Below are positions 44,601 to 53,032 of a DNA stretch of 64,000 nucleotides, in pieces. Made by a program: the position numbers and the translations under genes. The notes beneath the pieces were generated by a model. That model saw only the letters and a program-made list of their open reading frames with translations, was not told where the DNA came from and did not search any database. Location: positions 4,526,001 to 4,590,000 of the forward strand of contig NZ_AP023239.1 in assembly GCF_013393385.1 (NCBI RefSeq), in the 5' to 3' direction. How positions within the stretch are numbered: the first letter of the stretch is position 1; each line of letters starts with the position of its first letter. This DNA comes from Paenibacillus sp. URB8-2 (GTDB lineage: Bacteria > Bacillota > Bacilli > Paenibacillales > Paenibacillaceae).

Positions 44601-45315
44601 CCGGAAGCGTACCAGACAGAGCAATATCGCCGCTGGCAGCTGCCGCTATACCGCCGTCAACCACAGGCAGATCACTTGTGAAATTCGCAAAATATCCATC
44701 AGCGGCATCCTTGGAGCAGTAAATGACCAGATTTCCGTTAGCATCTATGTTTACAGTGGCGCCTGCTTTCAAGGTATTGATGATGCCCTGTTTAACACCG
44801 GGATACTGAGCCTTCAAAGCATCGCTTGGATTGATCACATGGCTTTTAGCGCCGGGAGGATTCAAACCCACAAAGCGGTCATAAACGGTCACTTTGTTGG
44901 CATAGTCCAGATAAGGGAAATACGTCTCATCTCCCGAGGTGGTACCGTATTTATCCAATACAGAAGTAATGTAAGTATCCCAAGGCTTCTGGGTGTAGTA
45001 GTTGGAGTCGGATAACGTTTTATTAAACTCCATGCCATAAAACGTGAGGCCGTCGATGATGTCGTCCTTATAGACTGCCAAATTGACGGAGTCAAAAGTA
45101 TAGCCCTCCGGCGGAGCAATTCTAATGGTCAAGCCATCTTTATTGACGTCCCGTTCCGAAACAACATTGATTCCTGTGAAGCTTGCCACGGGTTCAGGAT
45201 CTGCCGCAAACGCTTTTTGAGGAACGGAAATAAATATCGCACAAAAAAACAGCACAAACACTAATATGTAGCTTATCATCTTCTGTTGATTGAATTTTAC
45301 TGTCGCAACTTGCAT
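41605..45315 (-). CDS. SLH surface protein with large module and Ig-like repeats
   Basis: A 1236-residue secreted protein with a signal peptide to about residue 37. One copy of the large module (about 42-490, ending FSGMDGRYSFII) is followed by a chitobiase-C-terminal-like domain (VMPAANPGAGAVASGTEV), three BIG2 Ig-like repeats of 85 residues (VTGVELDQHAITLTPGATGT), a Gly-rich linker with 11 consecutive Gly and a TQTPTT spacer. A beta-rich domain and three SLH repeats follow (TFGDLASHWAKSDIEV, TFKDITGSEWYANDV, AFTDKGSISAWANDA). It starts with AAGGATG upstream. Probably displayed on the cell wall; ligand unknown. Confidence 0.86.
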   Translation of the reverse strand: MQVATVKFNQQKMISYILVFVLFFCAIFISVPQKAFAADPEPVASFTGINVVSERDVNKDGLTIRIAPPEGYTFDSVNLAVYKDDIIDGLTFYGMEFNKTLSDSNYYTQKPWDTYITSVLDKYGTTSGDETYFPYLDYANKVTVYDRFVGLNPPGAKSHVINPSDALKAQYPGVKQGIINTLKAGATVNIDANGNLVIYCSKDAADGYFANFTSDLPVVDGGIAAAASGDIALSGTLPAGVVLNYSQPVSVNNYFLIQEIKAHVEVWQYVDASHASEPDVISFDRKVDNTGTTYYTDATGTVAANGKTNTLTYYVKRVPGDVLTEDDIRNGGTLGPNGTGNKLIKMVVDVRSGPTQWAEGKPKLSILYNMFRTSKIATGYGWNDSNTYTPADDSQWSKVENKIVAAATAKTVGTDKYAVNYSGDSRRDTVDSKKMWMFWELPQTPDFDISSDMPIYLNEIGGFFGGSGQMIGGDTFTGLPFSGMDGRYSFIIKTTNPVMPAANPGAGAVASGTEVTLSTPTVGASVYYAVYSAGIDPATVTFGLYDQPIVINSDTTIKAYAKAFGEVSDVMTADYTILSNSVTSVTGVELDQHAITLTPGATGTLTATVAPADATNQNVTWTTSDSTVATVTYGVVTAVGEGTANITVRTADGSFTDTCEVTVNPAAVGVTGVELDQHAITLTPGATGTLTATVAPAGATNKNVIWTTSDSTVATVTYGVVTAVGAGKATITVRTADGSFTDTCEVTVNPAAVAVTGVGLDQHAITLTAGATGTLTATVAPADATNKNVTWTTSDSTVATVTNGVVTAVGAGTATITVTTADGSFKDTCQVTVNAAATSGNGGSGGGGGGGGGGGTQTPTTTTQTPTTDLGQVIQSGNTATLQVDAKKAADLLKDAAQSELVINLSQVTAEPGQSKAVQLPAEVIDLAKAANKPIVIQDSGLKIVIPSEVLIQGQNMTFSTTQVSSQTVASAPGHVENKAVYSFDAWAGETAIHNFTKSITITLPIPAGVTELGKLGVYYLNETTGQWDYVGGRIVDGKLEFNTNHFSKYMVAESWKTFGDLASHWAKSDIEVMVARNVINGTGANTFAPQNNITRAEFAALLSRVLKLSDAADEGTFKDITGSEWYANDVKKAAKAGIIQGSNGNFHPGDPVTRQEMAVMINRAYSYAGGKIGTLTDLAFTDKGSISAWANDAVQSVYTLGIINGYPDGSFGALGHATRAEGTVMLKTFMDKLGL
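42808..43563 (-). repeat. Three tandem 255-bp BIG2-coding repeats
   Basis: The sequence GTTATCGCATGCTGATCAAG recurs at 43019, 43274 and 43529, an exact 255-bp period, with high identity between units. Each unit codes for one Ig-like domain, so unit number can change by recombination without breaking the frame. Confidence 0.85.
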
Positions 45316-45424
45316 TTTTACACATCCTTCTTATTTGGCTTACTTTTTTCCATAACGTTCTTCGTTTTAAATGACTTTTTTATCCCCACTATTGCAGTTT
45401 GGCTGCGCTATATTTTGAAAACCG

Positions 45425-45446
45425 CCTAAAAATGAAGCATTTTAGG
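45425..45446 (-). terminator. Weak hairpin after the GLUG gene
   Basis: CCTAAAA (45425-45431) pairs with TTTTAGG (45440-45446), followed on the minus strand by CGGTTTTC. Confidence 0.4.
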
Positions 45447-45471
45447 GGATTCATTGCTATGTTTGCTGGAA

Positions 45472-46458
45472 TTACTGCCAGCTCAAAGCAGGGTAGCTGT
45501 AGCTGTTGAACACGTTGACGCCACTTTTCGTTTGCCAGGCCGATCCCCCATTATTCAGAGCTGACGCAGTCAGAGTCCCTGCACTAAAAGAATAGCAATT
45601 GCCAGTATTAGTGCTACCTGTGTCTGTGCCAATGATATTGCTGCTCATGCCGGACAAATACCAACAGTTGGTTAGAGTCAGGCTAGTGGAAGCGTTGTTA
45701 GCAACCAGGGCCCCGGTAGTTCCTCCCGAGTTGTTAAGAGAAGCAGCTACATAGCTGTTGCTTACTGTTACGTTAAAACCGGAGTAAATGTGGCCGACCA
45801 ATCCGCCCACCGGATTGCTAGAGGTGTTGCTGGTGAAAGTCCCCAGCGCAGCGGAGTTTGTAATAGAAATTGTGTTGCCGCCGGTTGTCTGGCCGGAGCC
45901 GAACTGGCCGACCAGGCCGCCGATGGAATTACTCGCGCCATTGCTTAGGGTCAAGGTCATATCGGCAATGCAGTTTTGTATGGTCATGCCGCCTAATGCT
46001 CGTCCAACAATACCACCTATAAAACGATTGGAGGTCACGCTGCCGGATACTTTCAGATCTTTGATGGTGATATCCTGGACCAGATTAAACAGGCCACCCT
46101 TTGGGCCTACATACTGTGTGTTAGTGAGCGAAATTCCAGAGATCGTATGACCATTCCCGTCAAAGGTACCCGTGATGCCGATCCAGCTCTGGGGCACTCC
46201 GATACCTTGCCAGTTGGATACACCGGACATATCAATGTCGGCATCAATTTCGACATAGTAGTCGCCCAGAGACGGACTTGAGCCGGAGCCGACGGATTGT
46301 GAGTTGATCGTGTTTGCCAGATCAACTAGTTCTTGGGCGGTGTCAATATGAACAGTAGTTTGTGCGTTAACCGGCACGACACATAGAAGGCTGATCACCA
46401 TGGCCAGTGCAAGGAATAGGCTTACTTTGCGCGTAAAAGCTTTAATCTGTGATTTCAT
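45472..46458 (-). CDS. Secreted GLUG-repeat protein
   Basis: A 328-residue exported protein with a signal peptide to about residue 32. GLUG-type beta-helix repeats follow (GLFNLVQDITIKDLKVSGSV, GGIVGRALGGMTIQNC, SIGGLVGQFGSG, VGGLVGHIYSG). GLUG repeats occur in bacterial surface adhesins. There is no SLH or sortase signal, so it is either released or held by a partner. It lies between two SLH genes in the same direction, with GAGGGGAG before the ATG. Confidence 0.8.
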   Translation of the reverse strand: MKSQIKAFTRKVSLFLALAMVISLLCVVPVNAQTTVHIDTAQELVDLANTINSQSVGSGSSPSLGDYYVEIDADIDMSGVSNWQGIGVPQSWIGITGTFDGNGHTISGISLTNTQYVGPKGGLFNLVQDITIKDLKVSGSVTSNRFIGGIVGRALGGMTIQNCIADMTLTLSNGASNSIGGLVGQFGSGQTTGGNTISITNSAALGTFTSNTSSNPVGGLVGHIYSGFNVTVSNSYVAASLNNSGGTTGALVANNASTSLTLTNCWYLSGMSSNIIGTDTGSTNTGNCYSFSAGTLTASALNNGGSAWQTKSGVNVFNSYSYPALSWQ

Positions 46459-46609
46459 TTTTTCTACTCCCCTCTTTCATACCAATTTTGTGTTTGATAG
46501 CTTCTTTCATTATTATTTGCTTCCCTCAATCATAGATCGCCCCCTCTTACCAAATAACCTTTGATGATTTATGTTTGCTGAATAACAGCGGAACTTACAA
46601 TAATAGCTT

Positions 46610-48610
46610 TTATTTGGTATAGATTCTGTACAGGATGACCGCAGCTTCCGCCCTGGTAGTGCTGCCAAGAGGATTAATCCGGCCACCCGCCCCCGTTACC
46701 AAGCCTTCGCCGATCATTGCGGACACACTGTTTGCCGCATATCCTGATACTTGCGCTTTGTCCTTGAATTGTTCCAACATTTCTATTGAAGCGGACCCTT
46801 TGATCTTGTTTGCAGCCCTTAATGCGCGTTCGGTCAGAACCATCATGTCCTGTCTGGATATCTCCGCTTTTGGATTAAATCTGTTGTCACCTGAGCCTGT
46901 CGCAATTCCTGATTGTTTGGCGATGCCAACCGCTTCATAGTAATAGGCCCCCTGCTTTACATCCTCAAAGTTCTCTTCTATATCCGCCTTCAAGTCCAGT
47001 GTTTTTACAAGCATCATGATGAAGTCGGCTCTGGTAATATTTGCGCCTGGAGAATAGGTTGTTGCCCCTGTACCTGAAATGATTCCTTTGGATACAAGTG
47101 CTTCAATCTGCTTCTTGGCCCATTCGTAGTTTGCAAGATCATCAAAGGTTTTGGCACTTGTGTTATCCGCCGTTCTTGTGTTATCCGCCTTTATAGTAAA
47201 AAGGTATCTCCCATCCATCCCCAATATGGGCTGACCGTTTGTTGTGGTTGACTGACCGGAACCGCCGATAAATCCGGCAATCAAGTTTACGTAAATCGGC
47301 ATATCGGATGTAATATGAAAGTCCGGCGTTTGGGGCAGCTCAAAAAATATCCACATCTTGGCCGGGTTTACCGTATCCATTCTGCTGTCACCGCTGTAGT
47401 TGACTACATATTTGTTCGTGCATACATTATATGGACTTGCACTATCTGTGCCTCCATTTGTGATTTGATCCTCTACCTTCAGCCATTCCGGATCATCGGC
47501 TGGTGTATAGGTAGTATCGCTCTTGCCTCCATACCCGGTTGCATCCTTATTGGTGCGGAAGAAGTTGGTAAAGAAGGTGCTCATGTTCTTGGAGCTTGCC
47601 CACTGTGTAGGGCCCACACGGGTATCCACCACAACCTTGACCAGCTTGCTGCCGGTTCCACCCGGTCCCAATTTCCCTCCTTCGCGGATATCTGCCGCGG
47701 TCAGGACATTCCCTTCTACCTGCTTCACGTAATAGGTAGTGTCATAAGGATACTGTGAGGTCGTATTCCGATCATAACTATTAATCCGGTTGTTAAATGA
47801 AAATACACCGTCTTCGCCCGCACGGCTATTATCCACATATTCCCATATCTCTGTATGTACTTTTACCTCCTGGATTGTGAAAAAGCCATTGACCTTAACA
47901 ACCTCATTGACATTCTTAACTACACCTATCGGGAGTTCTGCAGACAGCAGGATATCGCAGTTCGCGATTTGGATACCTCCATTTACTACGGACACCGAAT
48001 TAGTAAAGGTTGAGAAATAGCCGTTTGCGGCTTCTTTGGTGCATCGGATCACCAAATTCCCATCCCTGTTGACACTGACAGTTGCTCCGGCTTTCAAAGC
48101 ATTCAAGATTCCCTTCTTCACACCAGGATAAGCAGCTTTCAATGCATCGGAGACAGCTGACGTACTTCTTGCTCCCGCCGGATCCAGTCCTACAAAACGG
48201 TCATAAACCGTAACACTGTTGGAAATATCAATATACGGGAAATATCCTGAGTTACCGTATATATCCAATGCGCTGGCTACAAACATTTCATAGGGAACGA
48301 CATTGTATTGGTTCGTCTTTTTGTCGAATAACAAACCGCCCAAGGTCAGTCCGTCGATGATTGCATTCTTATAGTCCGTAATATTGTCTGAAAAGCGATA
48401 GCCATTAGGGAGGGCAATGGTTATTGTCAAACCATCAGCGTTTACATCCCATTCCGTCACCGTATTGGTTCCTGTAAAGCTGGCCGTCACCGTATTTTCT
48501 GCGGCATCCTCTGCATACACCGCAGGGATATCACAAGTCAGAATGGTAAACAGCATAATCATTAAAAACACGAAAGACAGACATGTATTTTTTTTCTCGA
48601 TTCTAACCAT
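46610..48610 (-). CDS. SLH surface protein with one large module
   Basis: A 666-residue secreted protein with a signal peptide to about residue 33. One copy of the shared module (about 40-480: FTGTNTVTEWDVNADGLTI, VYDRFVGLDPAGARS, GPTQWASSKNMSTFFTN, GQPILGMDGRYLF) is followed directly by three SLH repeats (TFDDLANYEWAKKQIEA, NFEDVKQGAYYYEAV, QFKDKAQVSGYAANS). It is the simplest member of the family, showing that the module and SLH anchor are the essential parts. AGGAG lies 8 bases before the ATG; the gene follows the ExbD-like gene by 23 bp. Confidence 0.87.
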   Translation of the reverse strand: MVRIEKKNTCLSFVFLMIMLFTILTCDIPAVYAEDAAENTVTASFTGTNTVTEWDVNADGLTITIALPNGYRFSDNITDYKNAIIDGLTLGGLLFDKKTNQYNVVPYEMFVASALDIYGNSGYFPYIDISNSVTVYDRFVGLDPAGARSTSAVSDALKAAYPGVKKGILNALKAGATVSVNRDGNLVIRCTKEAANGYFSTFTNSVSVVNGGIQIANCDILLSAELPIGVVKNVNEVVKVNGFFTIQEVKVHTEIWEYVDNSRAGEDGVFSFNNRINSYDRNTTSQYPYDTTYYVKQVEGNVLTAADIREGGKLGPGGTGSKLVKVVVDTRVGPTQWASSKNMSTFFTNFFRTNKDATGYGGKSDTTYTPADDPEWLKVEDQITNGGTDSASPYNVCTNKYVVNYSGDSRMDTVNPAKMWIFFELPQTPDFHITSDMPIYVNLIAGFIGGSGQSTTTNGQPILGMDGRYLFTIKADNTRTADNTSAKTFDDLANYEWAKKQIEALVSKGIISGTGATTYSPGANITRADFIMMLVKTLDLKADIEENFEDVKQGAYYYEAVGIAKQSGIATGSGDNRFNPKAEISRQDMMVLTERALRAANKIKGSASIEMLEQFKDKAQVSGYAANSVSAMIGEGLVTGAGGRINPLGSTTRAEAAVILYRIYTK

Positions 48611-48633
48611 CGCTATTCTCCTATAAATACAAT

Positions 48634-48954
48634 TTAAGGCGTTTCAGAAATCATATACATCTTTCCTGTTACAGGATCCTTATACAGCATCCCCATTTTT
48701 TGGTATTTATCGTTTTTATTCATCATCTGATCCAGATTTTTCTGCACGGACTCTATATTGCTAACCTCTTTGCCCAGATCAACGTTCATATCCACCAGCC
48801 CGGAAGAAGCATTACCATTCAGAAATACAGACAGCATAAGGCTGCAGGCTAATACCAACATGGCATCAATGATGTTGACCATTCCTTCCAAAGGACTGCT
48901 GTTATCTTTGCTTCTTTTATGCCGCAATCCGCTGCCGCCTCTCAGACTACTCAT
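48634..48954 (-). CDS. ExbD-like DUF2149 protein
   Basis: A 106-residue protein with one N-terminal membrane helix (NIIDAMLVLACSLMLSVFL, about residues 27-45) and a short outward-facing domain. The Asp at the start of the helix occupies the position of the proton-carrying Asp of ExbD/TolR. It immediately follows the ExbB-like gene (7-bp gap), and GGAGGA precedes the ATG. It probably forms the rotor partner of the ExbB-like channel. DUF2149 proteins are usually found next to ExbB homologues. Confidence 0.75.
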   Translation of the reverse strand: MSSLRGGSGLRHKRSKDNSSPLEGMVNIIDAMLVLACSLMLSVFLNGNASSGLVDMNVDLGKEVSNIESVQKNLDQMMNKNDKYQKMGMLYKDPVTGKMYMISETP

Positions 48955-48961
48955 GACCCAA

Positions 48962-49585
48962 TCATTCCTCCTTCAAAATACATTCCATTAAACTTTCCAT
49001 AGAGACCAAATAACTGTCATACCATCCCCTTCTGATTTTGCTGATTACCAAGCATACTGCCGCACTAACCAAGCCGCCTATCGTCATGTCAAATGCTACC
49101 AACAAGGCATTGGCAAGAGTCATGGTATCTCCCTGTCCCAAGGCAATAATACCGGGACCGAGTGGTATTAATGTACCCATCAATCCAAACATGGGGGCGA
49201 TTTTAGAGATCGTATCCGTCCATCCCAGAATTCTTTCATACCGTTCTTCCTCAGACACAATCAACCGTTTCGCAATGGCCCTCTTCTCTACTGATGTCAG
49301 GCTGCTATATTGGATCAACTCTAATAAAATTGCTTTTTGCCGCTTCAATAATTTACTCTCTTTAATAATTAATGATAATTCTTCTTTGTCTTTTCCATGA
49401 AATGATGACAGCAATAATGGAATATCCTCTTTTAACCCCCTGCGTTCCGTTAAAGCTTCCGAAATGATGCTGCCGATAGCCCACACAGCCGCCAGACTTA
49501 GGAAAGTCACAATGACAATGGTAGGCACCATCAGCCCCTGAGTAAATGTGTGAAATATATGCTGAGCCTGATTTTGTACGTCCAT
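48962..49585 (-). CDS. MotA/TolQ/ExbB-family proton channel
   Basis: A 207-residue membrane protein. TM1 is at about residues 15-38, a cytoplasmic stretch with KESKLLKRQKAILLEL follows, then the family core KIAPMFGLMGTLIPLGPGI (TM2) and LVAFDMTIGGLVSAAVCLVI (TM3). The start at 49585 is preferred (GAGAGG upstream, four bases after the previous stop). In Gram-negatives such proteins form proton-driven motors with ExbD and TonB. Here it sits among SLH, ABC-importer and long-linker surface proteins. Confidence 0.85.
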   Translation of the reverse strand: MDVQNQAQHIFHTFTQGLMVPTIVIVTFLSLAAVWAIGSIISEALTERRGLKEDIPLLLSSFHGKDKEELSLIIKESKLLKRQKAILLELIQYSSLTSVEKRAIAKRLIVSEEERYERILGWTDTISKIAPMFGLMGTLIPLGPGIIALGQGDTMTLANALLVAFDMTIGGLVSAAVCLVISKIRRGWYDSYLVSMESLMECILKEE

Positions 49586-49586
49586 G

Positions 49587-51860
49587 TTAACCTCTCTCAT
49601 CTCTATATTTTTTATATCTACTTCCAGCCCCCCCAAATACCAGGCCTCCTATTGCAATGAACAGTACTGCAGCATTATAATCCCGAGCCATTGGAATTTG
49701 AGCCGCCGTCATGCCGTTCACTTCATAAATGTGTACACCCTTCGCATTGGAAGACTTCGGTAAGGGTTCCTGTGAAACTTCTGATGGTCCTGCTGCTTCT
49801 GTTGCTGCTGTTGCTTCTACCGCTTCTGGTTCTTTTGTTGCTTCTGTTTCTTCTGTTGCTTTTGTTGCTTCTGATGCTAATTTACCTTCCGGTTTTTGTG
49901 TTTGCTGCGAAGTTGTTCCCTTACTTTTTGCCCCAATCAATGAAGCATTTTGAACGCTGTTCCCCTTTTCATCAGGCGGACTTCCCAGCAACTGGATTTC
50001 AACCGAGTCAATCCATTTGACATGCTTGGATACCGTTTCAGATCTCGTATTGGTTTGACCGAATATCAGCTTGAACCTGTTATACCCATTCACCTTGTAA
50101 AAGTCAGGTGCTGTAGCTCCCTGCTGCTGCAAATCCCGGAAGGCGATGATCGTGTCAACCTGCAGCGCATCTACCGCAGCCCCTGCAGTTGGACCAGAGC
50201 CATTCCACCGGAGCGGAAGGTTAGGATAGAAATACCGCGGTGTATCCAGAAGAAACCCCCTTGAAAATGAGAGACGCTTCTTCTCTCTATTTTCTGTAAA
50301 AGTAAAAGTGATCTTTTCTACAGAATTTCTATCGATACCCGCAGCTGCCAAAAGGTCTTTGAGCCTTACACCCACGGCGGTCTCCATCACTACCTTTCCA
50401 GACGAATCAACTGCTGTGTATGCTTGCGTAACCCTCGGCAGTGACTTTATTTCCTCAAGTGAAAATATTTTTCTTGGCAAATACTCAAGCCCGAAGTAAC
50501 CAACGTTGAAAGTAAGAGTCGTAGGAAGTTCATCCAGTTTATCCCCAGTTTCTTCAGAAACAGCCGGTCCAAAAACATCATTATCATCAATAGTCTTTGT
50601 CTTTGCCTGCTCTATTTCATTGATTTTGGGTCTTACAACAATTTCCATCCGATTGATGTTGTATCCATACATCGGACTAACTACGTCGGAGATTTTCATC
50701 TGTCCGTAGCATATCTTTATTCCTTCCTTATTGCTGATGGTATCCCAACCCTGCAAATTTTCATCAGTCCGCTCTGCGTATCGAAGAGCCAGCATCGGCA
50801 ATACTTCCTGATATTCCTTACTTTTGTCTATTATTCTCCCTTCTCCATCACTCAGATTACCGCTGACCAACTCAGGATAACTATACCGTTTGCGATCAAA
50901 GAGGAATGTTTTGGTAAAACTGCTATCAAGACCGTCGGCGTAGAAAAAACGAAGATTTATGACATCATTAAAGTCCACTCCCGCAGACTCAATCAGCTTT
51001 ATGATGGGAACTCCCTCAGCCAATGTGGTCTCTGGCTTACCCTTTTCATTTATGGAAGTATAGTACTGCCGTTCCTTCTCAAATTGTTCGAGTTGTTGAA
51101 AGCTGTATGGAATCTCACGTTTGATGTCATCAGTCCCAACTCTTATGCTGATTTTAAAGTCCGGCTCCTTTTTTTGCCCGTATGTACTGTCATCTTTCAG
51201 TATGACAATAATCTTTTGAATATTCCCTTTCAGCATGGCACTGCTGATTTCATCCGGATTCTGCTGGCCGTAGCATAAACGCAAGCCTGATGTGCTATCC
51301 AGCGCATCCCCATTCTCCTGCTGCTCATCCAATACCGTTGACCGCAATGCCAGCATGGGTGGAACTTCGATTCCGACAGTCGGGTTATAGGTTTGCTCCG
51401 TCACTGTTCCGGATTCTGCTATCGATGTGTCCGATTCTGTTTTTAATTGATCCGTATAACGATACCTCGTTGTTTCCAGCAGTTCTTTTGCAGTAAATGC
51501 AGCAGGAGCCCCTTCTTTCCAATAAAGATATACATCCCGAACTTCCTCTAAGTTAATTTCCAGAGCTTTCAGATAATCTGAAAGTGTAATCCCCTCCCCC
51601 AATATAGTTTTGCGTTCCCCATTCGCGGTCATTGTGCTGTACTGGTTGCGGACCCTATTCAAATTCTCATTCTGCTCAGGCACCGCAGCTTTTTCCAGCA
51701 CTTTGCGCTCTCCAACCTGTACCAGAAGCTTCGCCCCTCCTGCATCTTCGCCGCTAGCAATCCCGGGATAAGGGTTCATAGCGAACAGCACCATTACTAT
51801 TAAAAAAACAGGGATGCATCTATTGCAGCAGATCTTGCGGCAGTGTTTTTTTAAGTTCAT
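49587..51860 (-). CDS. Surface protein with three SUOX-like domains and a C-terminal anchor
   Basis: About 757 residues. A signal peptide or N-terminal anchor (FLIVMVLFAMNPYPGIASG) is followed by three repeats resembling the molybdopterin-oxidoreductase (sulfite-oxidase-like) fold without obvious cofactor Cys: GITLSDYLKALEINLEEV, GVPIIKLIESAGVDFNDV and GVRLKDLLAAAGIDRNSV, each followed by DxxRY(S/F)YP-like motifs. A Thr/Glu/Ala-rich spacer (about 660-715) leads to one C-terminal membrane helix (AAVLFIAIGGLVFGGAG) and a basic tail. The start at 51860 follows the previous stop by one base. Likely an outward-facing receptor tethered to the membrane beside the ExbB-like channel; role inferred. 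Confidence 0.72.
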   Translation of the reverse strand: MNLKKHCRKICCNRCIPVFLIVMVLFAMNPYPGIASGEDAGGAKLLVQVGERKVLEKAAVPEQNENLNRVRNQYSTMTANGERKTILGEGITLSDYLKALEINLEEVRDVYLYWKEGAPAAFTAKELLETTRYRYTDQLKTESDTSIAESGTVTEQTYNPTVGIEVPPMLALRSTVLDEQQENGDALDSTSGLRLCYGQQNPDEISSAMLKGNIQKIIVILKDDSTYGQKKEPDFKISIRVGTDDIKREIPYSFQQLEQFEKERQYYTSINEKGKPETTLAEGVPIIKLIESAGVDFNDVINLRFFYADGLDSSFTKTFLFDRKRYSYPELVSGNLSDGEGRIIDKSKEYQEVLPMLALRYAERTDENLQGWDTISNKEGIKICYGQMKISDVVSPMYGYNINRMEIVVRPKINEIEQAKTKTIDDNDVFGPAVSEETGDKLDELPTTLTFNVGYFGLEYLPRKIFSLEEIKSLPRVTQAYTAVDSSGKVVMETAVGVRLKDLLAAAGIDRNSVEKITFTFTENREKKRLSFSRGFLLDTPRYFYPNLPLRWNGSGPTAGAAVDALQVDTIIAFRDLQQQGATAPDFYKVNGYNRFKLIFGQTNTRSETVSKHVKWIDSVEIQLLGSPPDEKGNSVQNASLIGAKSKGTTSQQTQKPEGKLASEATKATEETEATKEPEAVEATAATEAAGPSEVSQEPLPKSSNAKGVHIYEVNGMTAAQIPMARDYNAAVLFIAIGGLVFGGAGSRYKKYRDERG

Positions 51861-51861
51861 A

Positions 51862-53004
51862 CTATTTTTCCTTTTCTCCTGAGCTTTTGTTTCGAATCCC
51901 GTTGCCGGAAAGAATAAGCTCGTAAGTATGATCATCGATTTTCAAACCGAGGATATTATTATAGAAATCCAGCACTTCTTTCTTTAGATCTACATCTTTG
52001 TACTGTTCCGGGTAAATCGTAGTTCCCAGCCATAAAATGGCAAAAAAGGTTTCCAGGCTGCCTCTCTGTCCCCATCTTGTTGCGCCTACGGGAATGTTAT
52101 AAACCCTATGCTCCTTGACAGCCCTCAGTCCCTGCCATTTTGAATCCTCCATCAAATAGACCACCGTGTCTGCCTCATTGCAGATTATGATATCCGGATC
52201 CCACTGATAGATCTGTTCCATGCTGGCAAAGTAGTCGTTCTCATAAAACTTAAGCTGCCCTCCAGCGGATATGTCGATGGCTCCCACGGACGAAATCCAG
52301 TCATTCCCCAGTGTTTTAGCCCCATCCGTACGTACGATCTCATTAATTGCATGGTAAACGCGGAATCTGTCCTTCTCGGATATTTGCTTTTGAATCTCCT
52401 TAGCCTGAGCAATAACTTTCCTATAATATTGATTGATGGCTGCCGCTTTTTCTGCCGCGATTGACCCAATGGACTCCCCTATCATATGTAAAGCATTAAT
52501 CTGCTCCTCCATACTGTCATATCCAACTACCAGATAGGGTACGCCAAGCTTATCCAGCTTCGCCCTCTCTCCCTCTGTTGAATACATGGCTTCCTTAATG
52601 AAAATCAAATCCGGTTGTAAAGCCATCAGAGACTCTCCATTGATTGCAGCGCCCGCCATCGGAACTCCAACTTTCTGCATATTGGGGTAAATTCTTTGTA
52701 AAAGGAGATCTGTCTTGACTCCGTTAGGAGCAGCTATCATTTTATCTCCAGCCCCTATCATCACCATGGCTTCTCCTGCAAAAGAGTCCAGCGCAGCTAT
52801 TCGCTTCGGAGAGGCTGGAACTTCTACTTTCCGCCCTATGCAATCCGTGGTTAGTTTGTATCCCTCTCGCGCTACAACACTTCCATTCGGTTTCTCAGTC
52901 AACCTCGAAGTATTACCGTAACAGGCTGTAAGTGAAGAAATGATTGAAATAACAAGTATGATGCACATCAATCGCCAGATTTTTGATCTTTTGCTAGTAT
53001 TCAT
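51862..53004 (-). CDS. FecCD-type importer substrate-binding lipoprotein
   Basis: A 380-residue periplasmic-binding-protein-like lipoprotein (lipobox SSLTACYG, Cys about 28) of the iron-siderophore/cobalamin/haem class. Family segments are TDCIGRKVEVPASPKRIAAL, LMALQPDLIFIKEA, and DPDIIICNEA. The start at 53004 has AAAGGAG upstream; the frame opens at 53079 in the ATPase gene. It delivers a metal chelate or tetrapyrrole to the adjacent permease. The substrate cannot be decided from the sequence. Confidence 0.88.
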   Translation of the reverse strand: MNTSKRSKIWRLMCIILVISIISSLTACYGNTSRLTEKPNGSVVAREGYKLTTDCIGRKVEVPASPKRIAALDSFAGEAMVMIGAGDKMIAAPNGVKTDLLLQRIYPNMQKVGVPMAGAAINGESLMALQPDLIFIKEAMYSTEGERAKLDKLGVPYLVVGYDSMEEQINALHMIGESIGSIAAEKAAAINQYYRKVIAQAKEIQKQISEKDRFRVYHAINEIVRTDGAKTLGNDWISSVGAIDISAGGQLKFYENDYFASMEQIYQWDPDIIICNEADTVVYLMEDSKWQGLRAVKEHRVYNIPVGATRWGQRGSLETFFAILWLGTTIYPEQYKDVDLKKEVLDFYNNILGLKIDDHTYELILSGNGIRNKSSGEKEK

Positions 53005-53032
53005 AGGCAAAGCTCCTTTTTCATTCACACTT

